Assembly: GCA_947594095.1 (NCBI GenBank)
Contig: CANQEA010000036.1
Location: 1-13,513 of the forward strand
DNA length: 13,513 nucleotides
Direction: 5' to 3'
DNA from: an uncultured Clostridia bacterium
GTDB taxonomy: Bacteria > Bacillota_A > Clostridia > TANB77 > CAG-508
Program-made: the position numbers and the translations under genes
The notes under the pieces: model-generated
What the model saw: the letters and a program-made list of their open reading frames with translations, nothing else
Database searches by the model: none
Told to the model about the DNA's origin: nothing
In this document: one piece after another, positions 1 through 7,861 of the stretch
Layout of the letters: every line of letters begins with the position of its first letter
Position numbering within the stretch: position 1 is the stretch's first letter

Positions 1-80
1 ATTCCACATAAAGATGACTACTTATTGCTGCTTCCTTCCGGACCTGACAAGGTTCGTAGGTCTTTATTGAAATACTCCCC
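1..80 (-). ncRNA. ffs: Signal recognition particle RNA (4.5S type), truncated at the window edge
   Basis: The minus strand carries the near-universal SRP RNA apical domain: GTCAGGTCC, a GGAA tetraloop and GGAAGCAGC at positions 48-27. The flanking sequence builds the long hairpin: AATAAAGA near 69-62 can pair with TCTTTATG near 16-9, and GGGGAGTATT at 80-71 would pair with GGAAT at 5-1 plus bases beyond the window. The RNA scaffolds Ffh (SRP54) for co-translational targeting of membrane proteins. Nothing resembling an Alu domain precedes position 80, so it looks like the small type of about 100 nt. The 3' end is missing. The 5' end is inferred from pairing; the promoter position suggests a slightly longer precursor. 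Confidence 0.95.
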
Positions 81-109
81 ATACAAAGATTAAGTATTGC
101 TTCATATTT

Positions 110-138
110 ATTATATACTGAATTTTAAAAATTAGCAA
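110..138 (-). promoter_or_regulatory. Promoter of the SRP RNA gene
   Basis: On the minus strand a -35 TTGCTA (138-133) and a perfect -10 TATAAT (115-110) are separated by 17 bases, which fits a vegetative sigma-A promoter. Transcription would start near 103, about 23 bases before the inferred mature 5' end. The -35 box lies inside the left arm of the upstream hairpin. Confidence 0.75.
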
Positions 139-175
139 TACCATTTGATAAAATAAATTATATTGCTAATTTTTA
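126..175 (-). terminator. Hairpin after the Fic gene, probable terminator
   Basis: A perfect 15-bp inverted repeat (TAAAAATTAGCAATA at 126-140 and its complement at 161-175) with a 20-base loop lies 25 bases beyond the stop of the Fic gene. The distal side of the stem ends in a T run on either strand. The stem is AT-rich and the loop long, so its efficiency is uncertain. Confidence 0.6.
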
Positions 176-199
176 TATATTAATTATTTATTCTTCTTT

Positions 200-1459
200 C
201 TATAACTCATCTTTTTCTATAGAAATTATTTTATTATTTTCATGAATTATAGAGTTTGTTTTTTCATTATCATTATTAGTAATTTGTTTATTATATTTTT
301 GTATAACAATATCTTGTAACATTGTATAATCATGACTGTTTGCTTTATTAAAAGCCTCTACTATATTTTCATCATTTGCTAGACTTATTGGTGGAGGAAT
401 TATTCCTTTAGATAGTAACATACTATTAAATAGACTTGTGGCTGTTCTTTTATTTCCGTCTTCATATGGTTGTATATACATAAAATCCATATATATTTTA
501 CATATATCTTTAATATAATCTTCCGTGCTTTGGGATTTATTATATGCTTTTTCATATTCTTTTTGTATTCCTTCCATAGCCCTTGGTATATCTTGAAAAG
601 GTATTGTTTTTATAACTGATTGTTTATTTATACCATTTTCACTACCTAAAGTCACTTGTTTTTTTCTATATTCTGTATCTATTTTTTGAGTTGCTTTATT
701 TTCTTGTATTTCATTTCTATATTTGTCACATGTTTCTTTTATGTTAATTATTTTTTCTTGTTGTGTCAATGAAGTTAAGGTTACTTTTGCAATATTTTCT
801 GCAGTTTTTAAATTTTCATATTCTAGAACTCCTTTTTCTAAGGTATTACGGCATTTATTATATGATGTATATGAATTTTCATTTTTATTTAGTTCTTTTT
901 GTATTATTTTTCTTATTTTTTTTGAATATACATCTTCTAGTTCATTTCTTTTTGTTAATTTTTTTTGTTTAAAAGATTTTATAAATTTCAAAAATGGATT
1001 TTTTTCTTTATCATATAAATATTTAAATTGTTCTTCTTCGAAAATTGTATTTAAATCTTTTCCTCCATTATGCGTATCCTGGAATATGAACTGTTTCCAT
1101 CCTTTATATTCTTCGTAAGACTCTATTTCTAAGGTATTCCCAAACAGTTCTTCTATTGTATTATTGCTAAATATTAGGCGTGAATCATTGTTTATTTTTT
1201 CTATTAAATTTGCTGATTCTCCTCTAAATTTTGGAATTTCGTCAAATTCTACATTCATATATTTATGTGTTAACAACATTTTATCTATGTCCATTTGCGA
1301 TATTATCATCTTTTTAATATATTCTTCACTTTTATCATATCTAACCTGTTTAGAAAGTATTTTTCCCTCTGAAAACAATTCTTTTACCGCTTCTATTCCT
1401 CTTTTTTCTATATCATTATATAATTTGTTTGCTAAATTATTAATATTTTTTAATTCCAT
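200..1459 (-). CDS. Fic-domain protein with degenerate catalytic motif (419 aa)
   Basis: The C-terminal part (about residues 285-370) is a Fic domain. Fic enzymes usually transfer AMP or another phosphate-containing group to a hydroxyl of a target protein, using the His of HPFx(D/E)GN(G/K)R. Here the motif reads QPYEDGNKRT: the anion-binding GNKR part is intact, but the catalytic His is Gln330 (codon CAA at 472-470). Residues 1-280 are lysine- and glutamate-rich, probably helical, and I do not recognise a domain in them. I see no (S/T)xxxE(G/N) inhibitory helix near the motif. The start ATG follows AAAGGAGTA at a good distance. The gene is monocistronic, divergent from thymidine kinase, and followed by a hairpin. 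It may be inactive, a regulator, or act through unusual chemistry. Confidence 0.85.
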   Translation of the reverse strand: MELKNINNLANKLYNDIEKRGIEAVKELFSEGKILSKQVRYDKSEEYIKKMIISQMDIDKMLLTHKYMNVEFDEIPKFRGESANLIEKINNDSRLIFSNNTIEELFGNTLEIESYEEYKGWKQFIFQDTHNGGKDLNTIFEEEQFKYLYDKEKNPFLKFIKSFKQKKLTKRNELEDVYSKKIRKIIQKELNKNENSYTSYNKCRNTLEKGVLEYENLKTAENIAKVTLTSLTQQEKIINIKETCDKYRNEIQENKATQKIDTEYRKKQVTLGSENGINKQSVIKTIPFQDIPRAMEGIQKEYEKAYNKSQSTEDYIKDICKIYMDFMYIQPYEDGNKRTATSLFNSMLLSKGIIPPPISLANDENIVEAFNKANSHDYTMLQDIVIQKYNKQITNNDNEKTNSIIHENNKIISIEKDEL

Positions 1460-1650
1460 AACTACTCCTTTATTAAAATTTTATCATATATTTTATTTTT
1501 GTTCTACAATTTTTAAAAAAAGATTTTTTATTTTTTTTCCAAAATCCAATTTTGAAAATTAATTTATCTTAAATTATTGCTTTTTCATCTTTTATATTAT
1601 AAAATGTGTTATAGAATTTATTAAGTGCTATTCAAGGAGATAATATAAGT

Positions 1651-2187
1651 ATGAATATAAATGTATTTTACGGACCAATGAGATGTGGAAAAACTGAAAA
1701 ATTATTAAATGAGTTTCAAATACAAAAGAATTCAGGGTATGATGTTAAATTATTTAAGCCTTCAATTGATACACGTTTTGATAAAAATAAAATTGTTTCA
1801 CGTGCTGGAAATTCAGCAGATGCAATAAATATAAATTGTATTGATGATTTAAATAGTTATGATGCTGATGTTTATTTAATTGATGAATTTCAATTTTTAG
1901 ATGGAAACATAGATACCATTAAAAATCTAGCAAATAAAGGGAAAAAATTTTACATTTATGGTTTAAACTTAACTTCTGACAAAAAGAATTTTGGTAAAAT
2001 GTATGATGTAATAGATATTGCAGATAACTCTGAGCTTATTCCTTCTACTTGTCAGGTTTGTAAAAATGAAACTGCTCTATTCTCATTTTTTAAAGGCGAA
2101 AAAAATACTGATATAGTTATAGGTGATGAACAATATGTGCCAGTATGCGCAAATTGTTATGAAAAATTAAAATTGCAATATCAATAA
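1651..2187 (+). CDS. tdk: Thymidine kinase, type II (178 aa)
   Basis: This enzyme phosphorylates thymidine (and deoxyuridine) with ATP in the dTTP salvage pathway. The Walker A loop is GPMRCGKT at residues 8-15, and the Walker B/catalytic stretch LIDEFQF includes Asp78 and Glu79. Two zinc-binding Cys pairs, C134/C137 and C166/C169, form the expected structural ribbon of the lasso domain. At 178 residues it is slightly shorter than the usual 190-200. The substrate-loop segment (GLNLTSDKKNFG, about 104-115) departs from the common GLDxDFRxxPFG. The start ATG is preceded by AAGGAGAT. The gene is alone, divergent from the Fic gene and convergent with the HD gene. Its promoter in 1570-1620 is AT-rich and not clear-cut. 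Confidence 0.92.
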   Translation: MNINVFYGPMRCGKTEKLLNEFQIQKNSGYDVKLFKPSIDTRFDKNKIVSRAGNSADAININCIDDLNSYDADVYLIDEFQFLDGNIDTIKNLANKGKKFYIYGLNLTSDKKNFGKMYDVIDIADNSELIPSTCQVCKNETALFSFFKGEKNTDIVIGDEQYVPVCANCYEKLKLQYQ

Positions 2188-2195
2188 TAATTTTT

Positions 2196-2221
2196 AAAGC
2201 CATTCTTATTAATGGCTTTTT
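2196..2221 (+). terminator. Rho-independent terminator of tdk
   Basis: AAAGCCATT (2196-2204), a six-base loop and AATGGCTTT (2211-2219) form a 9-bp stem followed by more T, starting nine bases after the tdk stop. Read on the other strand the stem is followed by AAAAATT, so it would terminate the convergent HD gene poorly. Confidence 0.85.
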
Positions 2222-2237
2222 GTTATATTAACTAATA

Positions 2238-3894
2238 TTAAATTTCTTCAAAATATTCTTCTAGATTATTTTGAACTTGTGTCTGGCTCATATTATATTC
2301 TGGCTTTTTAACATGTATATTGCTTTTTTTATAATTTTTAACTTTATCTTTTTGAGTTTCATCTAAAAATGGTATAATAATATATCGACAAGTCATGTAT
2401 TCCTTTTCTCCACTCCAGTTACTTGTTCTCTCTGGGTGCTTACTTAATTCATATATTTTTCCATTTTCTGCTTTTATATATAAAGGCGTTTTTTTAGAAT
2501 AAGGCTTAAATGGCACTTTGGTTTCTTCAATTTTATCTGCAATGGTTTCGTCCTTGAAAATTTCACTATTTTCTTTTTCTAGAATGACATTATCCCAAAA
2601 ATAGTCTTTTTGTTTCATTTGTTCAGATAATTCATCTTTTCCGTCTATGACATTTTTTATTCTTTTAATAAACTCCCTATCTCTTTTAGAATAATTTTGA
2701 TATCCTGTTTTTTTGCCTTGTTTACAATCTAAAAATTCGTAAGTGAATTTCATCATAGATTCTATATTTGGCAAAATAAGTTTAGCAAGCTCTTTTAGTT
2801 TTCCATTTTGCGTTTTAGATGATGCTATATCCATTACATTTTTCCATAACTCGATATCATCACATTTAATAAATTCATCATTTACATCTATTTCTTCTAT
2901 TTTACATTCTCTAAGTTTTTGTATAAAGTCTTTAAGTTCTTTACCTTCTGTAATATCCGATTTTAATAACTCTTTTCCAAACATTCCTATTGTATTATCA
3001 ATTGCTTGTATTTCTTTTGAATAATATACTTCATTATATCCGCTTCTCTCTTGCACATAACGTTTCTTCAATTTTAGCTATGGAGTTTCTTCCATATACA
3101 TTTATAATCTTAAAATTTTCATTTGGGTTAGCTTCTACAATACTTCCATCTTCCGATAATTGTATTTCTCCGTTTTTATCTATTTTTACTTTTATTTCTT
3201 CATAAGGCTCTAATTGTAAATCTATAAAATATCCTAAATACAAATTATCCCTTTGTAAATAATCTAGTCGATCAACATCATAATTAGACTCATCTACTTC
3301 TTTTAGGTTTAAATCGTCATATTTCTCATCACACACTTTTTCCATGATAGATAAAAAGTTGTCCTCAATTTTTTTATAATGGCTTGTTAATTCCTCATTT
3401 TCTAGTAAAATTCTTTTACCTATTTCTTCGTGTATGCCTTGCCTTCCCATAATTTTTATTTCCATAACATGTGATAGTGGCAAATGACCTATATCATGCC
3501 CTAGGAATTTAATAAGTTCTGCAAGTAATTCTAATTTTCTTCCTTCTTTTTCTATCATTTCTCTCCAGTAATTATCTTGAAATTTGTTTATAAGAACTTC
3601 TAGCTTTCTATTATATACCCCTAAGGAATGTTCGTATCTTGTATAAAATGCATTGGGAAATAAAAGAATACAGTCCCCTAATTGATTTATTCTTTTTAGT
3701 CTTTGCATTGGCTTAGTATTTAATATTTCTTCTATTTCTTTTGGATAATAAATATATGGGTCTTCATATTCTCTGCACGATGGTAAATCTATTGACTTAT
3801 TTAAGCTTACATCTTTTCGTTCTAATAACCATTCATAAAATTCTTTTATTATTTCTTCTTTATTTGTATTTTTAAAGTTTATATTGTTTTCCAT
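2238..3894 (-). CDS. HD-domain phosphohydrolase (dGTPase/SAMHD1-like, COG1078 type), read through a +1 shift; 551 aa if shifted
   Basis: The first frame (3894-3034) has the metal-binding HD signature: His89 in TRYEHSLG, His133-Asp134 in LGHDIGHLPLSH, and Asp208 in YDVDRLDYLQRD. The family includes dNTP triphosphohydrolases and related phosphohydrolases; the substrate here is unknown. The first frame stops two codons after an in-frame CGG (3042-3040). The remainder continues in the +1 frame as a helical region (NEVYYSKEIQA onward) of the kind that follows the HD domain in this family. Skipping the C gives CAREKGYNEVYY and one uninterrupted 551-residue protein. The second frame has only a TTG (3071) near its start and no Shine-Dalgarno site, so separate translation is unlikely. 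Start ATG 3894 follows AAGGA. Unshifted translation gives a 286-residue protein that keeps the HD domain. Alternatives are a recent frameshift mutation or a sequence error. Confidence 0.8.
3040..3042 (-). other. Candidate +1 recoding site, CGG codon in the HD gene
   Basis: Zero-frame codons read GAG AAG CGG ATA TAA. Dropping the C gives AAG GGA TAT AAT and joins the two halves of the HD protein, with Gly as the recoded residue. Codon 285 is the only in-frame CGG in this gene. Confidence 0.6.
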
Positions 3895-3962
3895 ATAATT
3901 GTCCTTTTCCTCTTATATTTTACACTTTAAATTAATTGGTTTTTAGCCTATTTAAAATATTT

Positions 3963-4148
3963 TTAGGCATTTATTTTTTCTAAAACTTCATTAACATCTA
4001 TTCCGTGCACATCACATGCTTCTTCTAGTGTTTCCATTTGTGATGCTGGACATCCTAAACAGTGCATTCCTATTTCTAATAAAATTTCTGCTTTCTCTGG
4101 TGCTTTTTCTAAAATTTCACCAATTTTTGTATCTTTATTAAAATTCAT
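3963..4148 (-). CDS. DUF1858 small disulfide/redox-type protein (61 aa)
   Basis: This is a small helical protein with the hallmark MHCLGCPAS segment (Cys30 and Cys33, a CxxC) followed by METLEEAC and VHGID. It matches the DUF1858 / hybrid-cluster-protein-associated redox disulfide family. Members occur alone or fused to larger redox proteins and are thought to bind metal or undergo thiol-disulfide exchange; the exact role is unknown. Length is typical. The start ATG sits behind a strong AAGGAGGA. It lies upstream of the HD gene on the same strand with a 68-base gap holding only a weak GCCTA/TAGGC hairpin, so partial cotranscription is possible. It is divergent from the conjugation block. Confidence 0.88.
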   Translation of the reverse strand: MNFNKDTKIGEILEKAPEKAEILLEIGMHCLGCPASQMETLEEACDVHGIDVNEVLEKINA

Positions 4149-4206
4149 TTTAGATTCCTCCTTGTAAATTTTTTTTAATATTTTATCACATTTTTTTAAA
4201 AAAGTA

Positions 4207-4235
4207 TAGACAAATTTAAAAAAATGTTGTATTAT
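4207..4235 (+). promoter_or_regulatory. Promoter of the conjugation-gene block
   Basis: TAGACA (4207-4212), 17 bases, TATTAT (4230-4235): each box is one mismatch from consensus. It lies 27 bases before the first start codon of the plus-strand block. On the opposite strand the same gap must hold the DUF1858 promoter, where TTGTCT and GATAAAAT elements are visible but poorly spaced. Confidence 0.7.
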
Positions 4236-4261
4236 GTTAAATAATCTAAGGCGGTGATATT

Positions 4262-4423
4262 ATTTCTAATTTAATTAATATTTTTTTCATTACTTTTATT
4301 ATTCATCTTTTTGTTACTTTATATTCAATTTATACATTCCTTGATATTAAATTATTTCATAACTTACAAGGTTCCAAATTGAAATTAAAAAAGAGTTTAA
4401 TTGAAAAAGATTCTAAAAAATAG
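4262..4423 (+). CDS. Small membrane protein with apparent AUU start (53 aa)
   Basis: An open frame of 53 codons begins at ATT 4262, seven bases after GGCGG. The whole TAAGGCGGTGAT stretch is nearly a full complement of the 16S rRNA 3' end. No ATG, GTG or TTG is available in this frame near the site. The product has one strongly hydrophobic segment (about residues 4-28, rich in Ile, Phe and Leu) and a basic tail ending KLKLKKSLIEKDSKK, so it is probably a single-pass membrane protein with a cytoplasmic C-terminus. It opens the conjugation block, 15 bases before the VirD4-like gene, and is presumably a small accessory of that apparatus. I recognise no family. The existence of the gene rests on the ribosome site, the promoter and its tight coupling to the next gene. 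Confidence 0.6.
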   Translation: MSNLINIFFITFIIHLFVTLYSIYTFLDIKLFHNLQGSKLKLKKSLIEKDSKK

Positions 4424-4438
4424 AAAGGAGGTTTTCTT

Positions 4439-6164
4439 ATTTTAAAAAATTGGAAAAGTTTCGTTTTTTCCTTTGTTGTTTTAGTTATATCTTCATTTTT
4501 TGCAATTAAAAGTTTTTATCCAATATATCAAGCAAATGAAATTATAATTACATATGGAATCCATCCATTTGATATATGCTCTAAAAATCCAGAACTTTGG
4601 AAATACATCAAAATAGCTTATATCATTACATTTGTTTTTTCAAATATAATATTTAGTCATATGATTTTCAAAAGGTTTTTAAGTCATTTTAAAATATTTC
4701 AAGTTGATAATAATTCTAAAAAAGACTCATTATGTAATTATTCAGAATTTACTACAAAAACTGACAACTTAAATTTACTCATTGGAGAAACTGTGTCAAA
4801 TAAGCAAAGAGTCTATATTCCAGAGTCTCGGCCTATATCAAAACTTTTTAATTACTGGTACAATTGGAGCTGGAAAAACTTCTAGTGCAATGTATCCATT
4901 TACTTATCAACTTATGAAGTATAATGCAAACCATCCAAATCAAAAAATTGGAATGCTTATTTTGGATGTAAAAGGAAATTATTATAGTCAGGTTTGTAAA
5001 TATTCTACGGAACTAGGGTTAAAAGATGATTTAATAATTATAGGCTTAAATTCAAATATTTGCTATAACCCTTTGCATAAGCCACATTTAAAGCCACAGG
5101 TTTTAGCTAATCGTTTAAAAACTATACTTACACTTTTTTCTAAAAATAATAGTGAAGATTACTGGCTAGATAAAGGAGAGCAAATTTTAAGTGAATGTAT
5201 TAAGCTTTGTCGACTTTATAATAAAGGTTATGTAACTTTTGATGAGCTACATAAATTAATAACTATTCCTGATTATTACCAGGAAAAGATAGTAGAATTG
5301 CGTAATTTATTCATGCATTCTAAATTTTCTAGAGAGCAACTTTACGAATTAAATGCTAGTCTTAACTTTTTTCAAAAAGAATTTGAAGCTTTAGATAGTA
5401 GAACTAAAAATATATTGATTTCAGAGATCACAAGAATTACTAATACTTTTGTTAATGACTATGACGTAATGTCTACTTTTTGTTCTCCAAAAGAAAAACT
5501 TACATTTACTGGCTTTGATGAGGTTATCTGTAAAGGAAAAATTGTGGTCTTAAATATGAATATTTCTGAATATAGTGTTCTTTCTAAGATTATTGCGAGT
5601 TATTTGAAGCTTGATTTTCAAACCGAAATTCTTTCTAAATTATCTAATGGCATAGTTAAAACAACTGCTTTTATTTGTGATGAATATGATAAATATGCAA
5701 CTTCGACTGATGCAGATTTCTTTTCTATGAGTAGAGAAGCAAAATGTATAAATATTGTTAGTACTCAAGGTTATTCTTCCCTTAAAATGAGTTTGAAAGA
5801 TGAAGCTTCTGTTAAAGTAATAATTCAAAATTTGATTAATAAAATTTGGTTTAGAACTGATGATGTTTTTACAATTGAAGAAGTTCAAAAGCAACTAGGC
5901 AAAGAAGAAAAGCACCGCACTTCTAAAAGTATTTCTGAAAGTGCTAAAGAAACAAGTTTTAGCTATATTACAAATACTTTGAATTCTGAAAATTCAAATA
6001 TTTCTGAAACATATAATACTTTTACTCAAATGGATTATATGTTTGACACTAATTTCTTTTCCCGTAATTTAGAAACATTTACTGCTCTTAGCTTTTTATC
6101 TGATGGAAATACTATATTTCCGCCACAAAAAATAAATATGTTCCCATATTTTAAAAAAAATTAA
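4439..6164 (+). CDS. VirD4/TraG-like type IV coupling ATPase, read through a +1 shift; 574 aa if shifted
   Basis: This is the inner-membrane ATPase that couples substrate DNA-protein complexes to a type IV secretion channel. The frame opens at ATT 4439, seven bases after GGAGG, and encodes two N-terminal membrane segments (about residues 7-24 and 54-74) typical of VirD4 proteins. At codon 131 (CGG, 4829-4831) the frame must move +1. It then continues GLYQNFLI, Walker A GTIGAGKT (140-147), Walker B FICDEYDKY with Asp414-Glu415, and a STQGY motif. Without the shift translation stops at 4885 after 148 residues, leaving a membrane stub with no ATPase. The second frame has only a TTG (4782) without a Shine-Dalgarno site. 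No ATG exists in the first frame before 4661, which would remove both membrane segments. A frameshifted pseudogene or a sequence error are the alternatives. Confidence 0.82.
4829..4831 (+). other. Candidate +1 recoding site, CGG codon in the VirD4-like gene
   Basis: Zero-frame codons read CCA GAG TCT CGG CCT. Skipping the C gives TCT GGC CTA TAT and leads straight into the Walker A region nine residues later. Gly is again the recoded residue. It is the only in-frame CGG in this gene. Confidence 0.6.
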
Positions 6165-6176
6165 AGGAGTGATTTT

Positions 6177-6566
6177 ATGGATAATCAAATAATTAAAAAT
6201 TATTCATTTTTAAATACACAAAAGAAAAATTTAAAACTAAAGAAATTATATTATTTAATTTTTATTTCTCTTTTATTTCTTATTCTTTTATTTACTTTCT
6301 CTAGTTTTTCCTATGGTTGGGGCGAGCCTGAAATTGTAAATAAAGTTAATTCTGCATTTGAAACTATTGAAGGCTGGATTCTTAAAATTGCAACACCTGC
6401 AGCCGCTGTCGCTGTTGGTACAGGTATTTTTATGAGAAAGTTTAGTTTTGGTGATGAAGAAAAAATAAGAACAGGAAAAAAAATTATTAAAGGTTCTTTA
6501 TTTTCTTATGCTTTTATTTTAGCAATTGATTTAATTCTTTCTGCTATAAAATCTTTAATTAGTTAA
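6177..6566 (+). CDS. VirB2/TrbC-like pilin subunit (129 aa)
   Basis: The protein has a basic N-terminus, a first hydrophobic segment (about residues 24-45) resembling a signal peptide that ends near SSFSYGWGE, and a mature region with two hydrophobic helices: KIATPAAAVAVGTGIF, then FSYAFILAIDLILSAI, separated by a charged loop rich in Lys and Arg. This is the VirB2/TrbC pattern, the pilin or surface channel subunit of type IV secretion. It starts 13 bases after the coupling-ATPase stop behind AAAGGAGTGAT, and ends just before the VirB6-like gene, so it is translated as part of one operon. Confidence 0.78.
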   Translation: MDNQIIKNYSFLNTQKKNLKLKKLYYLIFISLLFLILLFTFSSFSYGWGEPEIVNKVNSAFETIEGWILKIATPAAAVAVGTGIFMRKFSFGDEEKIRTGKKIIKGSLFSYAFILAIDLILSAIKSLIS

Positions 6567-6576
6567 GGAGGTTTAT

Positions 6577-7452
6577 TTGGAAAATACATCAAATATTACA
6601 CAGATTATAATAGACACAATTAATACTATTTTTGGCAATCTTTTTGGTTCTATTGATAATAGTTTGTATACTGTTTTAGATGATTTAACTTTTATCAATT
6701 CTGATATCTTGCAAGATAACCATTTTGAAAAACTATTTGGTACGTCTGTTTCTAATGGAGTATTAATTATTGCAAACTCTCTACTTTTCGGCTTTCTTCT
6801 TTATTATGGACTTCGTTATTTGCTTTCACATTTTACATATCACCCTGTTGAGTCTCCCGGAAATTTTGTCTTAAAACTTATTATTTATGGAATAGCTATG
6901 AATTTTTCGTTTTTTATTTTAGAAATGGTCCTAGATTTAAATTCAAATATTACTCTTGCTATTCGAAGTTTAGGAGAAAATTTAACAGGAAAAGATATAT
7001 GTTTTTCTGAATTAATTCAGTCTATGAATCCTAATGTAGCAGTTGATACAAATGCCTTAGATATTTTTACAATTGATGGTTTATTAAAAGGAACTTTAAG
7101 TTTTTCGCTTTTAAGTCTTGTTTTGTCTTATGCTTTCCGTTATATTATGGTTCAAGTGTTTATTCTCCTTGCACCTTTTGCAATTCTTTCTCTTAGTTTA
7201 AATACTACAAGTTGGTTTTTTAAATCTTGGGCTAAAAATCTCTTTTCATTGTTACTTATTCAAATTATAGTTGCACTTGTCTTACTTATTTTGTTTTCAA
7301 TTCCTTATAATTCTGGTGATTTGTTTACAAAAATCATTTATCTTGGTGGAATTTATACTTTGATTAAAGCAAATTCATTTGTAAGAGAATTTGTCGGTGG
7401 AATATCCACAACTATTACACAAAATGTGAAAAATTTTTCTTTATTAAAATAA
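6577..7452 (+). CDS. VirB6/TrbL-like polytopic membrane protein (291 aa)
   Basis: A short soluble N-terminus is followed by about five membrane segments: near residues 65-88, 100-125, 170-215 (probably two), 218-245 and 250-265. The order and the FRYIMVQVFILLAPFAI core resemble the VirB6/TrbL family, which forms part of the inner-membrane channel of type IV secretion systems. The start is TTG 6577, five bases after GGAGG and ten bases beyond the pilin stop. It sits where VirB6-like genes usually stand in Gram-positive conjugation operons, between the pilin and the PrgI/VirB3 gene. Confidence 0.75.
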   Translation: MENTSNITQIIIDTINTIFGNLFGSIDNSLYTVLDDLTFINSDILQDNHFEKLFGTSVSNGVLIIANSLLFGFLLYYGLRYLLSHFTYHPVESPGNFVLKLIIYGIAMNFSFFILEMVLDLNSNITLAIRSLGENLTGKDICFSELIQSMNPNVAVDTNALDIFTIDGLLKGTLSFSLLSLVLSYAFRYIMVQVFILLAPFAILSLSLNTTSWFFKSWAKNLFSLLLIQIIVALVLLILFSIPYNSGDLFTKIIYLGGIYTLIKANSFVREFVGGISTTITQNVKNFSLLK

Positions 7453-7487
7453 TTTTATATTATTTTTTAAAAAATGGAGGTTCTATT

Positions 7488-7769
7488 ATGAAATTTATTT
7501 TTCCACAAAATTATAATTTTAAAAATAAACTTTTTGGTTTTATTGATTATACTACTGTTATTGTAAATATTATTTGGTATGTTATTGTTTTGATTTTACT
7601 AAATTTATTTATACCATCTCTGGAAGTTAAAATTTTTCTTTTTATAATTTTAGCTTTTCCCTTATTGTTATTTAGCTTTTCTGGAATTAATGGAGAGAAT
7701 ATTTTATTTGTTGGTTCTTATATTTTCAAGTTTTTATTTCTTCAAAAATTATATTTTTACAAAAAATGA
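7488..7769 (+). CDS. PrgI-family (VirB3-like) membrane protein (93 aa)
   Basis: The N-terminal FPQNYNFKNKLFGFIDY segment matches the start of PrgI-family proteins, which are small VirB3-like inner-membrane components. Two hydrophobic helices follow (about 23-43 and 48-64). The family usually associates with, and is encoded immediately before, a VirB4 ATPase; here no VirB4 follows. The ATG start is seven bases after GGAGG. It is the last gene of the block: a new promoter begins nine bases after its stop. Confidence 0.78.
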   Translation: MKFIFPQNYNFKNKLFGFIDYTTVIVNIIWYVIVLILLNLFIPSLEVKIFLFIILAFPLLLFSFSGINGENILFVGSYIFKFLFLQKLYFYKK

Positions 7770-7777
7770 TTTTTTAC

Positions 7778-7806
7778 TTGAATTTTTTATATAAAAAATG
7801 TATAAT
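7778..7806 (+). promoter_or_regulatory. Promoter of the dnaD-dnaC operon
   Basis: TTGAAT (7778-7783), 17 bases, perfect TATAAT (7801-7806), about 55 bases before the dnaD start. The strength and position indicate that the primosome genes are transcribed independently of the conjugation genes. I see no terminator between the two blocks. Confidence 0.82.
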
Positions 7807-7861
7807 TTGTATCATAAGAACTTTAAATATAATATTTGTGCCATGGAAAGGAATGTTTTTT

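Noticed and set aside
3042..3071. Independent start of the second HD-gene half at TTG 3071
   Set aside because: No Shine-Dalgarno site, and the overlap residues do not match the family, while the joined reading does.
4254..4275. GTG 4254 as start of the first small conjugation gene
   Set aside because: It lies inside the Shine-Dalgarno sequence, is in another frame, and meets a stop after a few codons.
4782..4829. Independent start of the VirD4 ATPase frame at TTG 4782
   Set aside because: No Shine-Dalgarno sequence precedes it, the N-terminus it would add has no family likeness, and the first frame supplies the expected membrane segments.
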